This document shows, in pieces, positions 1-6,868 of a stretch of 8,356 nt of DNA. Position numbers and translations under genes: made by a program. The stretch covers positions 1-8,356 of the forward strand of contig CACXFY010000091.1 in assembly GCA_902767005.1 (NCBI GenBank), given 5' to 3'. Numbering within the stretch: the stretch's first letter is position 1; every line of letters starts with the position of its first letter. The stretch comes from an uncultured Erysipelotrichaceae bacterium. Lineage in GTDB: Bacteria; Bacillota_I; Bacilli_A; RF39; UBA660. The notes under the pieces were generated by a model. That model saw only the letters and a program-made list of their open reading frames with translations. It was not told where the DNA came from and searched no databases.

Positions 1-2559
1 ATCTTATTACTATGTTATTTAACATTTGGTATTATTATGACTTTACTAACAGCAGTTGGTATTGCCATTATAGTAGGTGCTGCTCAATTACTAAGAAAAG
101 TTAAAAATCAAAAAAGAAAGAAAAGAATTCTTAATTTCTTCTTAATAATCTTCTTATTCTTAGGAATATGCGGATTAGCTGCTTTCTCAGCCTTTATGAT
201 TTATATTAAGGTAGAAGCTGATCCTAAGTTTAAAGAAGAACAATTAAATACCAAAGAAATTACAATTCTATATGACAAAGACGATAAAGAATTCGCTAAA
301 CTAGGATCTGAAAAACGTGAAAAAATTAAATATGATCAAATGCCAGAAGTTTTAGTTGATGCTATAGTCGCAACAGAAGACTCAAGATATTTCCAACATA
401 ATGGATTTGATGCTCCTCGTTTTGCTAAAGCAGCAGTTGGACAATTCTCAGGTAATTCTGGAGCTGGTGGTGCTTCAACTATTACAATGCAAGTTGTAAA
501 AAACAGCTTCACTGACGCTAAAGCAGATTCAGGTGTAGCTGGTATAATAAGAAAATTCGAGGATATTTATCTAGCTGTATTTAAACTAGAAAAGAATTAT
601 TCAAAAGAACAAATATTAGAATTCTATGTTAATAACCACTTCTTAGGTGGAAATATATATGGAGTTGAAGAAGCATCTCGTGCTTACTTTGGTAAAAGTG
701 TTACAGATTTAAATCTAAGTGAAGCTGCTATTCTAGCTGGTATGTTTAAATCACCTAACTATTATAGACCAAATGTCAATCCAATAAATGCTACTGAAAG
801 ACGTAAGACTGTATTATACTTGATGAAAAAGCATGGATATATTACAAAAGAAGAACAAGATTTAGCTAATTCTATTCCAGTAGAAAGCCTAACAGTAGAA
901 CCTACTGCTGTAACAGCTAATAAATATCAAGGTTATATTGATACAGTAGTACAAGAAGTAAAAGATACTTATAAAGTAAATCCATATACTACATCTTTAA
1001 AAGTTTATACAAACTTAGATAGATCTAGACAAGATGCTGTTAACTCAGTATTAAGTGGACAAACATATGGATGGATTAATGATAGAGTTCAAACTGGTGT
1101 AGCTGTTTTAGATAGTGAAACAGGTAAAATAATAGCTATTGGTAACGGACGTAATATTAACGGACGTACTAATGCTAACCTAAGTCAATTAAATTATGCT
1201 ACAGATATAAGACGTCAACCAGGTTCAACAGCAAAACCATTATTTGATTATGGTCCTGGTATTGAATATAATGATTGGTCAACATATCAAATGTTTAATG
1301 ATGCTCCTTATACTTATTCAGGTGGTAGATCAATTAAAAACTGGGATGGTGGATACTATGGTAATATTACTTTACGTAGAGCATTATCTGCATCACGTAA
1401 TATACCAGCTCTAAAAGCCTTCCAACAAGTTGAAAACAAAAAGATTGCTGAATTTGTTACTAATTTAGGTATTACTCCAGAAATATGCCCATCTGGCTAT
1501 AGTTACAACCATGATGAGAATAATTGTTATAATCCTAAAAATAAAAATGATGTTGTAGATACAATTGCTCTACATGAAGCGCATTCAATTGGAGCCTTCA
1601 CTGGAGTTTCTCCACTAGAAATGGCTGCTGCCTATGCTGCCTTCTCAAATGGAGGTTACTATAACGAACCATATTCAGTAAGTAAAATACTATATCGTTC
1701 AACTAACAAAGAAGTAGAACATAAAGCTAATAAGAGAAAAGTTATGTCTGATGCTACAGCTTTCATGATATCAAGTGTCTTACAAGACGTTGCCTTAACT
1801 GGTGGTACTCCAAAAAATGTAGCATGTAAAACAGGAACAACTAACTTTGATGAAATAACTATGAATCGTTATAACATGCCAGGAGATGCAATCCGTGACT
1901 CATGGGTAATAGGATATTCAACTAAGACAGTTATTGGTATGTGGTATGGATATGATGATTTCACAAAAGAATCAATTGCTCAAGGATACGTATTACATAA
2001 CGTACCAGCGACGATTCAAAAAGATAGATTATTTAATGCCTTAGTTTCAAGTGGAGCTATGGAATCAAATAGAGAAGCATTTAAAATGCCAAATAGTGTT
2101 GTTAAGATCGGTATAGCTGCTGGAACTAATCCACCAAAACTAGCCGGTCCAGGAAGTGCTGCTATATATGAATATTTCAAGAAAGGTAAAGAACCTACTG
2201 AAACTGATTATTCATCATATACTATTCCAGCACCAAGTGGATTATCTGTAACACTTAATGAGGCAACAGGACAAGTAACATTATCTTGGAGACCAACATC
2301 ACCTGGTCCATTAGGAAAGAGTGAATATGGTACTTTCGGATATAATGTATATTATGGTTCTGAATTACTAGATTGGACAAGTGGTACTTCATATTCATTT
2401 ACACCTGCTGATCCATATCAATCTGTATATAAAGTAATCGGAACGTATAAGGGTTATAATGAGGTTAAGTCAGCTGCAGCTACTGCTACATTAACTAAAA
2501 AAGTAGAACCAGTTGAACCTGAAACCCCAGAAGATCCTGGTGAAAATCCAACGCCATAA
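1..2559 (+). CDS. ponA: Class A penicillin-binding protein (transglycosylase/transpeptidase), 5' end outside window
   Basis: This bifunctional enzyme polymerises lipid II into glycan strands and cross-links their stem peptides on the outer face of the membrane. Numbering is from the first ATG in the window, at 37. A hydrophobic stretch (to about 20), a basic loop (RKVKNQKRKKR) and a transmembrane helix (about 31-57) precede the GT51 domain. That domain has EDSRYFQHNG with catalytic Glu114, GGASTITMQ at 144-152, and a motif-III region beginning RKFED at 172. The transpeptidase domain has STAK (nucleophile Ser397, Lys400), SRN (453-455) and KTGTT from 598. An FN3-like domain (about 730-825) and a Pro/Glu-rich tail close the protein, as in Bacillus PBP1. 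The frame stays open from base 1 to the ATG at 37, reads hydrophobic residues there, and shows no ribosome-binding site before that ATG. The true start is therefore probably upstream of the window. All active-site motifs are present, so the enzyme is probably functional. It converges on nth. Confidence 0.95.
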   Translation: MLLLCYLTFGIIMTLLTAVGIAIIVGAAQLLRKVKNQKRKKRILNFFLIIFLFLGICGLAAFSAFMIYIKVEADPKFKEEQLNTKEITILYDKDDKEFAKLGSEKREKIKYDQMPEVLVDAIVATEDSRYFQHNGFDAPRFAKAAVGQFSGNSGAGGASTITMQVVKNSFTDAKADSGVAGIIRKFEDIYLAVFKLEKNYSKEQILEFYVNNHFLGGNIYGVEEASRAYFGKSVTDLNLSEAAILAGMFKSPNYYRPNVNPINATERRKTVLYLMKKHGYITKEEQDLANSIPVESLTVEPTAVTANKYQGYIDTVVQEVKDTYKVNPYTTSLKVYTNLDRSRQDAVNSVLSGQTYGWINDRVQTGVAVLDSETGKIIAIGNGRNINGRTNANLSQLNYATDIRRQPGSTAKPLFDYGPGIEYNDWSTYQMFNDAPYTYSGGRSIKNWDGGYYGNITLRRALSASRNIPALKAFQQVENKKIAEFVTNLGITPEICPSGYSYNHDENNCYNPKNKNDVVDTIALHEAHSIGAFTGVSPLEMAAAYAAFSNGGYYNEPYSVSKILYRSTNKEVEHKANKRKVMSDATAFMISSVLQDVALTGGTPKNVACKTGTTNFDEITMNRYNMPGDAIRDSWVIGYSTKTVIGMWYGYDDFTKESIAQGYVLHNVPATIQKDRLFNALVSSGAMESNREAFKMPNSVVKIGIAAGTNPPKLAGPGSAAIYEYFKKGKEPTETDYSSYTIPAPSGLSVTLNEATGQVTLSWRPTSPGPLGKSEYGTFGYNVYYGSELLDWTSGTSYSFTPADPYQSVYKVIGTYKGYNEVKSAAATATLTKKVEPVEPETPEDPGENPTP

Positions 2560-2560
2560 T

Positions 2561-2593
2561 AAAAGAAGAATCAATTAAGATTCTTCTTTTTTT
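2561..2593 (+). terminator. Rho-independent terminator of ponA
   Basis: A 12-bp inverted repeat (arms 2561-2572 and 2579-2590) has a 6-base AATTAA loop. Its 3' arm runs into a T-tract ending at 2593. It starts two bases after the ponA TAA. The stop codon and last codons of the convergent nth lie inside it. On the - strand the tract after the stem is only four T, so any termination of nth here is likely weaker. Confidence 0.85.
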
Positions 2594-3200
2594 CTCTACA
2601 AATATCATTTAATTTACAAGAACTACATTCTGGTTTAATAGCCTTACAATAATATCTACCAAATAAAACCATTTGTAAGTGCCTTTTAGCCCAATTCCCT
2701 TTCTTAAACTTCTTCATTAACTTCCTCTCTACATCTAAAACATCATCGCTCAAATAAGCTAATTTTAGCCTTTTAGAGACTCTTTCAACATGAGTATCAA
2801 CCGCAATAGCTGGATAATTGTAATATTCAGCTAAAAACACATTAGCTGTCTTTCTACCAACTCCTGGAAAAGAAGTAAGTATACTGTGATCAGTAGGTAC
2901 TACCCCATTATAATCATTAACTAGTATTCTAGCAATTTCAATTAAATAACTACTCTTTTTTCTAAAAGAACCAACTGGTCTAATTATTTCTTCTAAATCA
3001 CTTATATTAGCCTTACTAAGATCTTCTAAAGTCTTATACTTAGAAAATATAATAGGCGTAACACTATTAACTCTCTTATCAGTAGATTGAGCACTTAAAA
3101 CTATTGCCATTAATAGCTCATAATCACAATTATATAATAATTCACACTTTGGATTAGGAAACAACTCATCAAGATAATCCTCTATCTTATTCGTCATCAT
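2571..3200 (-). CDS. nth: Endonuclease III (DNA glycosylase/AP lyase)
   Basis: This base-excision repair enzyme removes oxidised pyrimidines and nicks the abasic site by beta-elimination. From the ATG at 3200 it has 209 residues, close to the usual size (E. coli about 211). The helix-hairpin-helix reads FPGVGRKTAN with catalytic Lys117, followed by the catalytic Asp135 in AVDTHV. Four cysteines (185, 192, 195, 201) in C-x6-C-x2-C-x5-C spacing form the [4Fe-4S] site. The frame extends upstream to a TTG at 3218, but the tandem ATGs at 3200 and 3197 fit the family's N-terminus better. The start overlaps the last 14 bases of dnaD and no strong Shine-Dalgarno is visible, so translation is probably coupled to dnaD. 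It ends on TGA inside the ponA terminator. A dnaD-nth pair is typical of Bacilli. Confidence 0.95.
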   Translation of the reverse strand: MMTNKIEDYLDELFPNPKCELLYNCDYELLMAIVLSAQSTDKRVNSVTPIIFSKYKTLEDLSKANISDLEEIIRPVGSFRKKSSYLIEIARILVNDYNGVVPTDHSILTSFPGVGRKTANVFLAEYYNYPAIAVDTHVERVSKRLKLAYLSDDVLDVERKLMKKFKKGNWAKRHLQMVLFGRYYCKAIKPECSSCKLNDICREKKKNLN

Positions 3201-3861
3201 CAAACCAGTTCCAATCAACCATAGCCATATCTACATTACTATCTTTATCATCTTTACGAGCATTCCTCTTCTTACGATTCTCATCCACATCTTTACTAGT
3301 CTTAATACCAGCTTTACCCCATTCATATAATATCTTATCAATATATCTCAAATTAGAAACTCCATTAAATGTAGCCTCTTTTATAGCTTCTTTTATTAAT
3401 TCCTCACTCATATTATTATCAAGCCATGCCTTAATAATCTCATATTCCATAGGACTTAATGTTCTACCAAATTCTTTCTCTATCACTTCATAAATATCAG
3501 ATTCAGAACTATTATTAGCATTATTAGCATCTTCCATTAATAATAATGATATTTTATTATAAAATCCTTCTAGATCTATTATCTCTTCCATTAACCCTTT
3601 ATCATTCTTAATAGTTTCTACTTTAATAAATCCTTTATCAGTTAAATTAGAAACATAAGTCATAATCTCCATCATATCTAATCCCAAATCATTAGAAAAC
3701 AATTCTGGATCAAATAAATGTTTATTCCCAATACTATGTACATATAATAAGAATAATAATTCGCCAATCTCTAATTTTAACTCCTTATAGTTCTTATATA
3801 AGAATAAAGGTAAAACTATATTCCCATCTTTAAAAAAAGTTAGATATTTAGAATTCATCAT
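3187..3861 (-). CDS. dnaD: DnaD-type primosomal replication protein
   Basis: DnaD proteins help load the replicative helicase at oriC and at restart sites, working with DnaA or PriA and DnaB/DnaI. The 224 residues match the family (about 230). The N-terminal part (about 1-105) is predicted to be the winged-helix oligomerisation domain. A short Asn/Ser/Glu linker leads to the C-terminal DDBH2 domain (about 123-188), recognised by EFGRTLSPMEYEII and the signature YIDKILYEW at 173-181 followed by GIKT. The charged tail ends WNWFDDDE, which resembles the terminal NWLE-like motif of other DnaD proteins but is more acidic. Tandem ATGs at 3861 and 3858 follow AAGGAGAT (3872-3865). The second is better spaced, so the true start may be one codon later. 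The gene follows the terminator of the upstream unit and overlaps nth, with which it forms an operon. Confidence 0.93.
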   Translation of the reverse strand: MMNSKYLTFFKDGNIVLPLFLYKNYKELKLEIGELLFLLYVHSIGNKHLFDPELFSNDLGLDMMEIMTYVSNLTDKGFIKVETIKNDKGLMEEIIDLEGFYNKISLLLMEDANNANNSSESDIYEVIEKEFGRTLSPMEYEIIKAWLDNNMSEELIKEAIKEATFNGVSNLRYIDKILYEWGKAGIKTSKDVDENRKKRNARKDDKDSNVDMAMVDWNWFDDDE

Positions 3862-3887
3862 ATCATCTCCTTTTTTGTTTATATATT

Positions 3888-3916
3888 ATCATAAATATCA
3901 AAAAAAAGATAGAAAA
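3888..3916 (-). promoter_or_regulatory. Weak candidate promoter for dnaD-nth
   Basis: A terminator lies just upstream, so dnaD-nth probably needs its own promoter in this short gap. The best -10 is TATGAT (3893-3888), five of six to consensus. A poor -35 (TTTTCT, 3916-3911) sits 17 bases upstream, partly inside the terminator hairpin. An alternative overlapping extended -10 is TGATAATAT (3891-3883). The AT-rich background makes chance matches likely. Confidence 0.25.
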
Positions 3917-3929
3917 CTAATTTCTATCT
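3900..3929 (-). terminator. Rho-independent terminator of the cca-membrane protein unit
   Basis: Read on the - strand, a 9-bp stem (3929-3921 pairing with 3915-3907) with a 5-base loop is followed by an uninterrupted T-tract (3907-3900). It overlaps the TAG stop (3930-3928) of the membrane protein gene. It separates the cca unit from dnaD-nth. Confidence 0.8.
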
Positions 3930-5274
3930 AATCATCATTAGGAAAATCATCATCAAATGTTGATTCACTATCATCATCGTCATCTAAATCTAATATAGTT
4001 GAATAATCAGTAGTAACTTCTCCTCCAGTTTCTCCTTTATGATCAATTTCTTTACCCATAAAGTCTACTAAATTATTTTCATTACTATTATTTTTCTTTT
4101 CTATTGGAGTTGCTCCTGTATCACCATATCCTGATGAAACATCAAAGTAATCATCACTAGCCTTCTCAACATCTGCCTCTGAATAATTTAAATTAATTTT
4201 AACTGCTTCAGCAGAAGTATCATCAAGTAATGACTCTTCATCATTCTTTAATAAACCTTGTTTAATAGCATCTTGATTAGTATTAATAAACTTATTATCA
4301 CTGCCATCTTTTTTCTTATTCTTTTCAACACCATCATTTTTAGCTTTAATCATATTAGGATCAAAATAGAATAATTCATATTTCTTAGTAATTAATTTAA
4401 CGATACAAGCTAATAAAGCTATTGTTAATATAATACTAGCGAATATAGCAATAAGATTAATATTCAATAATGATAATAATACACCTAATCCAAATATACC
4501 AGCCCATATAAGTGCAACAATTGGACCAAATGCCATCTTAACACTAATAAAACTATTAACAATTGGTACAAATACTAAAGATGACGCTGTATTATACATT
4601 TTCTTATATAAACTATTTAATATATAACAATAGAATATATAAGCAATAATCGCAATTATTATAGAAATAATAAAGAATCCAGCAGCTAAATTACCACTAA
4701 TAGTCTTTAAAAATCCTAAATCAAATTTTTTCTCTTCTGGTTTTTTCTCATCAGGAGGTTTAATTCCATCTTGAATTTCCGCTAAAGTAAGACCCTTATA
4801 TCTATCAAACTTTACAGCCTCACATACTTCATTATCACTAAGTATTGAGTAACTAACTATTTCATTAGCACTCTTATTATCTACAAGATATTTCTTTTTA
4901 ACACTTATTTTAAAAGCGGTACTTTTACCAGATTTAATCTCTAATCCAGAGAACTTACTATCATAATCCCTCTTAGTACAATAGAATATAGTACCAATAT
5001 TCTTACCATCCTTATCAAATAAACCAATTGTTATCGTAACTGGAATTCTTTTTTTAGTATTATTAACAATACCACTAAAAGTAAAGTTTGTACTACTAGT
5101 CTCATCTAGCTTTTTATTATAAGTAATTCCATTATAATTAAATGTTTTAGTACGTACAGTAGCATTAGTAGAAGTAATAGGAATAGTATCATATGGATTA
5201 TATTCAATTGCATATACATTAAAAACACATACACTAATGATCAACAATACTAAGCATTTAATGTATCTTTTCAT
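3928..5274 (-). CDS. Secreted-domain membrane protein of unknown function, FxLYD-like, with acidic tail
   Basis: I do not recognise a characterised homologue. From the ATG at 5274 it has 448 residues. A signal peptide (1-22, MKRYIKCLVLLI then a hydrophobic core ending VYA) is followed by a beta-rich extracytoplasmic domain (about 35-155). Its run FSGIVNNTKKRIPVTITIG, then LFDKDGKNIG and LEIKSGKSTAFKISV, resembles FxLYD domains. A Lys/Pro/Glu linker leads to three membrane helices (about 197-219, 250-270 and 273-296). The first interhelical segment (SLVFVPIVNSFISVKMAFG) recalls DUF5684-like membrane proteins. The C-terminal 150 residues are polar and disordered, ending in an Asp-rich tail with five consecutive Asp. 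The frame also has an ATG at 5289, one base after the cca stop. The 5274 start is preferred because GGAAG lies 8 bases upstream and the signal peptide begins there. It is probably co-transcribed with cca. The gene call is strong and the function is unknown. Confidence 0.85.
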   Translation of the reverse strand: MKRYIKCLVLLIISVCVFNVYAIEYNPYDTIPITSTNATVRTKTFNYNGITYNKKLDETSSTNFTFSGIVNNTKKRIPVTITIGLFDKDGKNIGTIFYCTKRDYDSKFSGLEIKSGKSTAFKISVKKKYLVDNKSANEIVSYSILSDNEVCEAVKFDRYKGLTLAEIQDGIKPPDEKKPEEKKFDLGFLKTISGNLAAGFFIISIIIAIIAYIFYCYILNSLYKKMYNTASSLVFVPIVNSFISVKMAFGPIVALIWAGIFGLGVLLSLLNINLIAIFASIILTIALLACIVKLITKKYELFYFDPNMIKAKNDGVEKNKKKDGSDNKFINTNQDAIKQGLLKNDEESLLDDTSAEAVKINLNYSEADVEKASDDYFDVSSGYGDTGATPIEKKNNSNENNLVDFMGKEIDHKGETGGEVTTDYSTILDLDDDDDSESTFDDDFPNDD

Positions 5275-5282
5275 GAGACCCA

Positions 5283-5287
5283 CTTCC
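5283..5287 (-). promoter_or_regulatory. Ribosome-binding site deciding the start at 5274
   Basis: GGAAG on the - strand lies 8 bases before the ATG at 5274 and overlaps the alternative upstream ATG (5289-5287). This favours the start that begins directly with the signal peptide. Confidence 0.55.
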
Positions 5288-5290
5288 ATT

Positions 5291-6379
5291 CTAATATTTC
5301 TTTATAATATATTTACATATCTTTTCTTTATCATTACTTAATCGACGATAAAGTATTTCTCTTTCTATATCACTATATATATCTTTTAAATAACTACCTG
5401 GTTCCTTATTAAGTAATTTCATAATCTCTTCACTAGTAATATTAATATCACGTCTACCATGTATTACTAAATTACTATAAGCCTCAGTAACATCTTTTAT
5501 ATCAATGCCACTTACTTCACCAGCAACACTATTAACATATAATCCATAAGTATATAATAACATAGGATCTAAATTATTGTGACCTAAAACTGTCTTAATA
5601 TTTCTAATTACTTCCTTTTCAGCAGAAGTAAATGGATAACGATCACTAACATCTAAAACACACCATATATCCATAGGACTATTAGTTACTTTAACATTTT
5701 CTAATCCAGAAATATCTAATTCTTTATCTATCTCTAAATCTAATAATAATTTTATACCATTTTTAGCATAAGTACTACTAAATATTTTATCCAACTCTTC
5801 TTTTTTTCTATTAAAAGACAAATTTCTAATTAAGTGCTTATTGTTTTTAATAGCTTTTACTGTGTCATCATCTAATTTAAAATCTAATATTGTTGCGAAT
5901 CTAATAGCTCTTAATATACGAAGAGCATCTTCAGAAAACTTCTTATCAGCATCCCCAACACATCGTACTATTTTATTATCAATATCTTCTCTACCATTTA
6001 ATAAATCTACTATTTGTCCTTCATCATCCATACATAAAGTATTAATAGTAAAATCTCTTCGTTTTAAATCTTCTAATAAGTCATCAATATATTTAATCTC
6101 AGCTGGTCTACGATTATCTATGTATCCAATATCACGTCTAAAAGTAGTTATCTCAAAACGAACACCTTTTAAAACAACAGTAACAGAACCATAATCTTCA
6201 TTAGGTAAACAGCTATCTGCAAATATATTTTTTATATCCTTAGGAGTTGCACTTGTTGCAATATCAATATCGTTAGATCTTATACCAATAATATAATCTC
6301 TAACAAATCCCCCCACAATATAAGCTTTAAAGCCATGACTAGTAATCTCTTTAAGTAATTTTAGAGATACATCTAACAT
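5291..6379 (-). CDS. cca: CCA-adding tRNA nucleotidyltransferase (class II)
   Basis: It adds or repairs the 3' CCA end of tRNAs using CTP and ATP without a nucleic acid template. The 362 residues are somewhat shorter than Bacillus Cca (about 397). Class II signatures appear in order: GGFVRD (23-28), the metal-binding pair Asp37/Asp39 in DIDIATSATP, RRDFTIN (107-113) in the neck, and EDALRILRAIRF (150-161), the EDxxR nucleotide-recognition helix. The C-terminal half is divergent, as usual for the tRNA-binding body and tail. The same signatures occur in poly(A) polymerases, but in a Bacillota genome a single copy is normally the CCA enzyme. GAGGTGA stands about 8 bases before the ATG at 6379. 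A promoter lies in the gap to hup. The stop codon is separated by one base from the first possible ATG of the membrane protein downstream, indicating an operon. Confidence 0.94.
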   Translation of the reverse strand: MLDVSLKLLKEITSHGFKAYIVGGFVRDYIIGIRSNDIDIATSATPKDIKNIFADSCLPNEDYGSVTVVLKGVRFEITTFRRDIGYIDNRRPAEIKYIDDLLEDLKRRDFTINTLCMDDEGQIVDLLNGREDIDNKIVRCVGDADKKFSEDALRILRAIRFATILDFKLDDDTVKAIKNNKHLIRNLSFNRKKEELDKIFSSTYAKNGIKLLLDLEIDKELDISGLENVKVTNSPMDIWCVLDVSDRYPFTSAEKEVIRNIKTVLGHNNLDPMLLYTYGLYVNSVAGEVSGIDIKDVTEAYSNLVIHGRRDINITSEEIMKLLNKEPGSYLKDIYSDIEREILYRRLSNDKEKICKYIIKKY

Positions 6380-6426
6380 TAATTATTTCACCTCATCATT
6401 CAGCTTAAATCTAAACTCCCAACTTT

Positions 6427-6455
6427 ATTATAACACACAAAAAAAAAGAGCCCAA
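6427..6455 (-). promoter_or_regulatory. Sigma-A promoter of cca
   Basis: On the - strand, TTGGGC (6455-6450), a 17-base spacer and a perfect TATAAT (6432-6427) preceded by TG at -15/-14 (6435-6434). Transcription would start near 6420, giving a leader of about 41 bases with the GAGGTGA site. The -35 box and the T-tract spacer are part of the hup terminator. Confidence 0.7.
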
Positions 6456-6476
6456 TATCTAGGCTCAATTTTTTTT
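6439..6476 (-). terminator. Rho-independent terminator of hup
   Basis: On the - strand, GAGCC (6466-6462) pairs with GGCTC (6452-6448). The stem can be extended inward by further A-U and G-U pairs. It is followed by nine T (6447-6439). Eight T on the opposite side (6469-6476 on the + strand) make it potentially bidirectional, though no + strand gene leads into it. It follows the hup stop by about 20 bases. Confidence 0.85.
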
Positions 6477-6485
6477 CGAAAATAA

Positions 6486-6761
6486 TTACTTGTTTACAGC
6501 TTCTTTTAAAGCAGTACCTGCTTTGAAAGTAACAGCTTTTCTAGCAGCAATCTTAACTGTTTCACCAGTTCTTGGATTACGACCTTCACGAGCAGCTCTC
6601 TTAGAAACTCCGAATGTTCCAAATCCTACTAGTGGAACTTTATCTCCCTTAACTAATGCTTTAGTTACAGTTGCAAAAGTTGCATCAATTGCTCTTGTAG
6701 CATCTGCTTTAGTTAATCCAGTTGCAGTTGCAACAGCTTCTACTAATTCTACTTTCTTCAT
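6486..6761 (-). CDS. hup: HU family DNA-binding protein
   Basis: HU is a small homodimeric nucleoid protein that binds and bends DNA with little sequence preference. From the ATG at 6761 it has 91 residues, the canonical size. MKKVELVEAV aligns with the usual MNKTELI-type start and is followed by GLTKADATRAID, VPLVGFGTFGV and the DNA-binding arm GRNPRTGE (60-67) with the intercalating Pro63. Another ATG at 6767 adds Met-Ile. The strong GGGAGG (6778-6773) is 4-5 bases from the first ATG and 10-11 from the second, so spacing does not settle the start; homology favours the second. Codons are more GC-rich and uniform than in the neighbours, as expected for a very highly expressed gene. It is monocistronic, with its own promoter and terminator. 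Confidence 0.96.
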   Translation of the reverse strand: MKKVELVEAVATATGLTKADATRAIDATFATVTKALVKGDKVPLVGFGTFGVSKRAAREGRNPRTGETVKIAARKAVTFKAGTALKEAVNK

Positions 6762-6787
6762 AATCATTATACCTCCCTATATCTAAT

Positions 6788-6806
6788 TAAGCATAAGTTA
6801 TGCTTA
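6788..6806. promoter_or_regulatory. Perfect palindrome at the hup transcription start
   Basis: Nine-base arms TAAGCATAA and TTATGCTTA flank a single central base. The element begins within about 8 bases of the -10 box, at the predicted start of the hup transcript. It could be an operator for a dimeric regulator, or an 8-bp hairpin at the very 5' end of the mRNA that stabilises it. There is no T-tract, so it is not a terminator. Confidence 0.6.
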
Positions 6807-6813
6807 CAACATA

Positions 6814-6842
6814 AATGTAGCATATATTCCTTTTAATAGCAA
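6814..6842 (-). promoter_or_regulatory. Promoter of hup
   Basis: On the - strand, TTGCTA (6842-6837), a 17-base spacer and TACATT (6819-6814) preceded by TGC, giving an extended -10. Initiation is predicted near 6807, with a leader of about 40-46 bases that includes the palindrome and the GGGAGG site. Confidence 0.6.
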
Positions 6843-6868
6843 GAATTATTACAACAATTTTAATAATT

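Noticed and set aside
3201..3218. TTG start of nth at 3218
   Set aside because: It gives six extra residues inside dnaD without a ribosome-binding site; the ATG pair at 3200/3197 fits the family.
3187..3960. Shared acidic C-terminal tails of DnaD (FDDDE) and the cca-linked membrane protein (DDDFPNDD) as a common tag
   Set aside because: The similarity is only short Asp-rich composition; the DnaD tail is explained by the family's usual C-terminal motif.
5841..6194. Open frame of 117 codons on the + strand opposite cca
   Set aside because: It lies wholly antisense to clearly coding cca, lacks a convincing ribosome-binding site and has no recognisable motif.
6490..6786. Open frame of 98 codons on the + strand opposite hup
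   Set aside because: It mirrors the low-stop composition of the highly biased hup gene; HU on the other strand is certain.
6844..6868. AT-only inverted repeat just after the two-helix protein gene as a terminator
   Set aside because: The 8-bp stem has no G-C pairs and no T-tract follows it, so it is unlikely to terminate; read-through into hup is possible.
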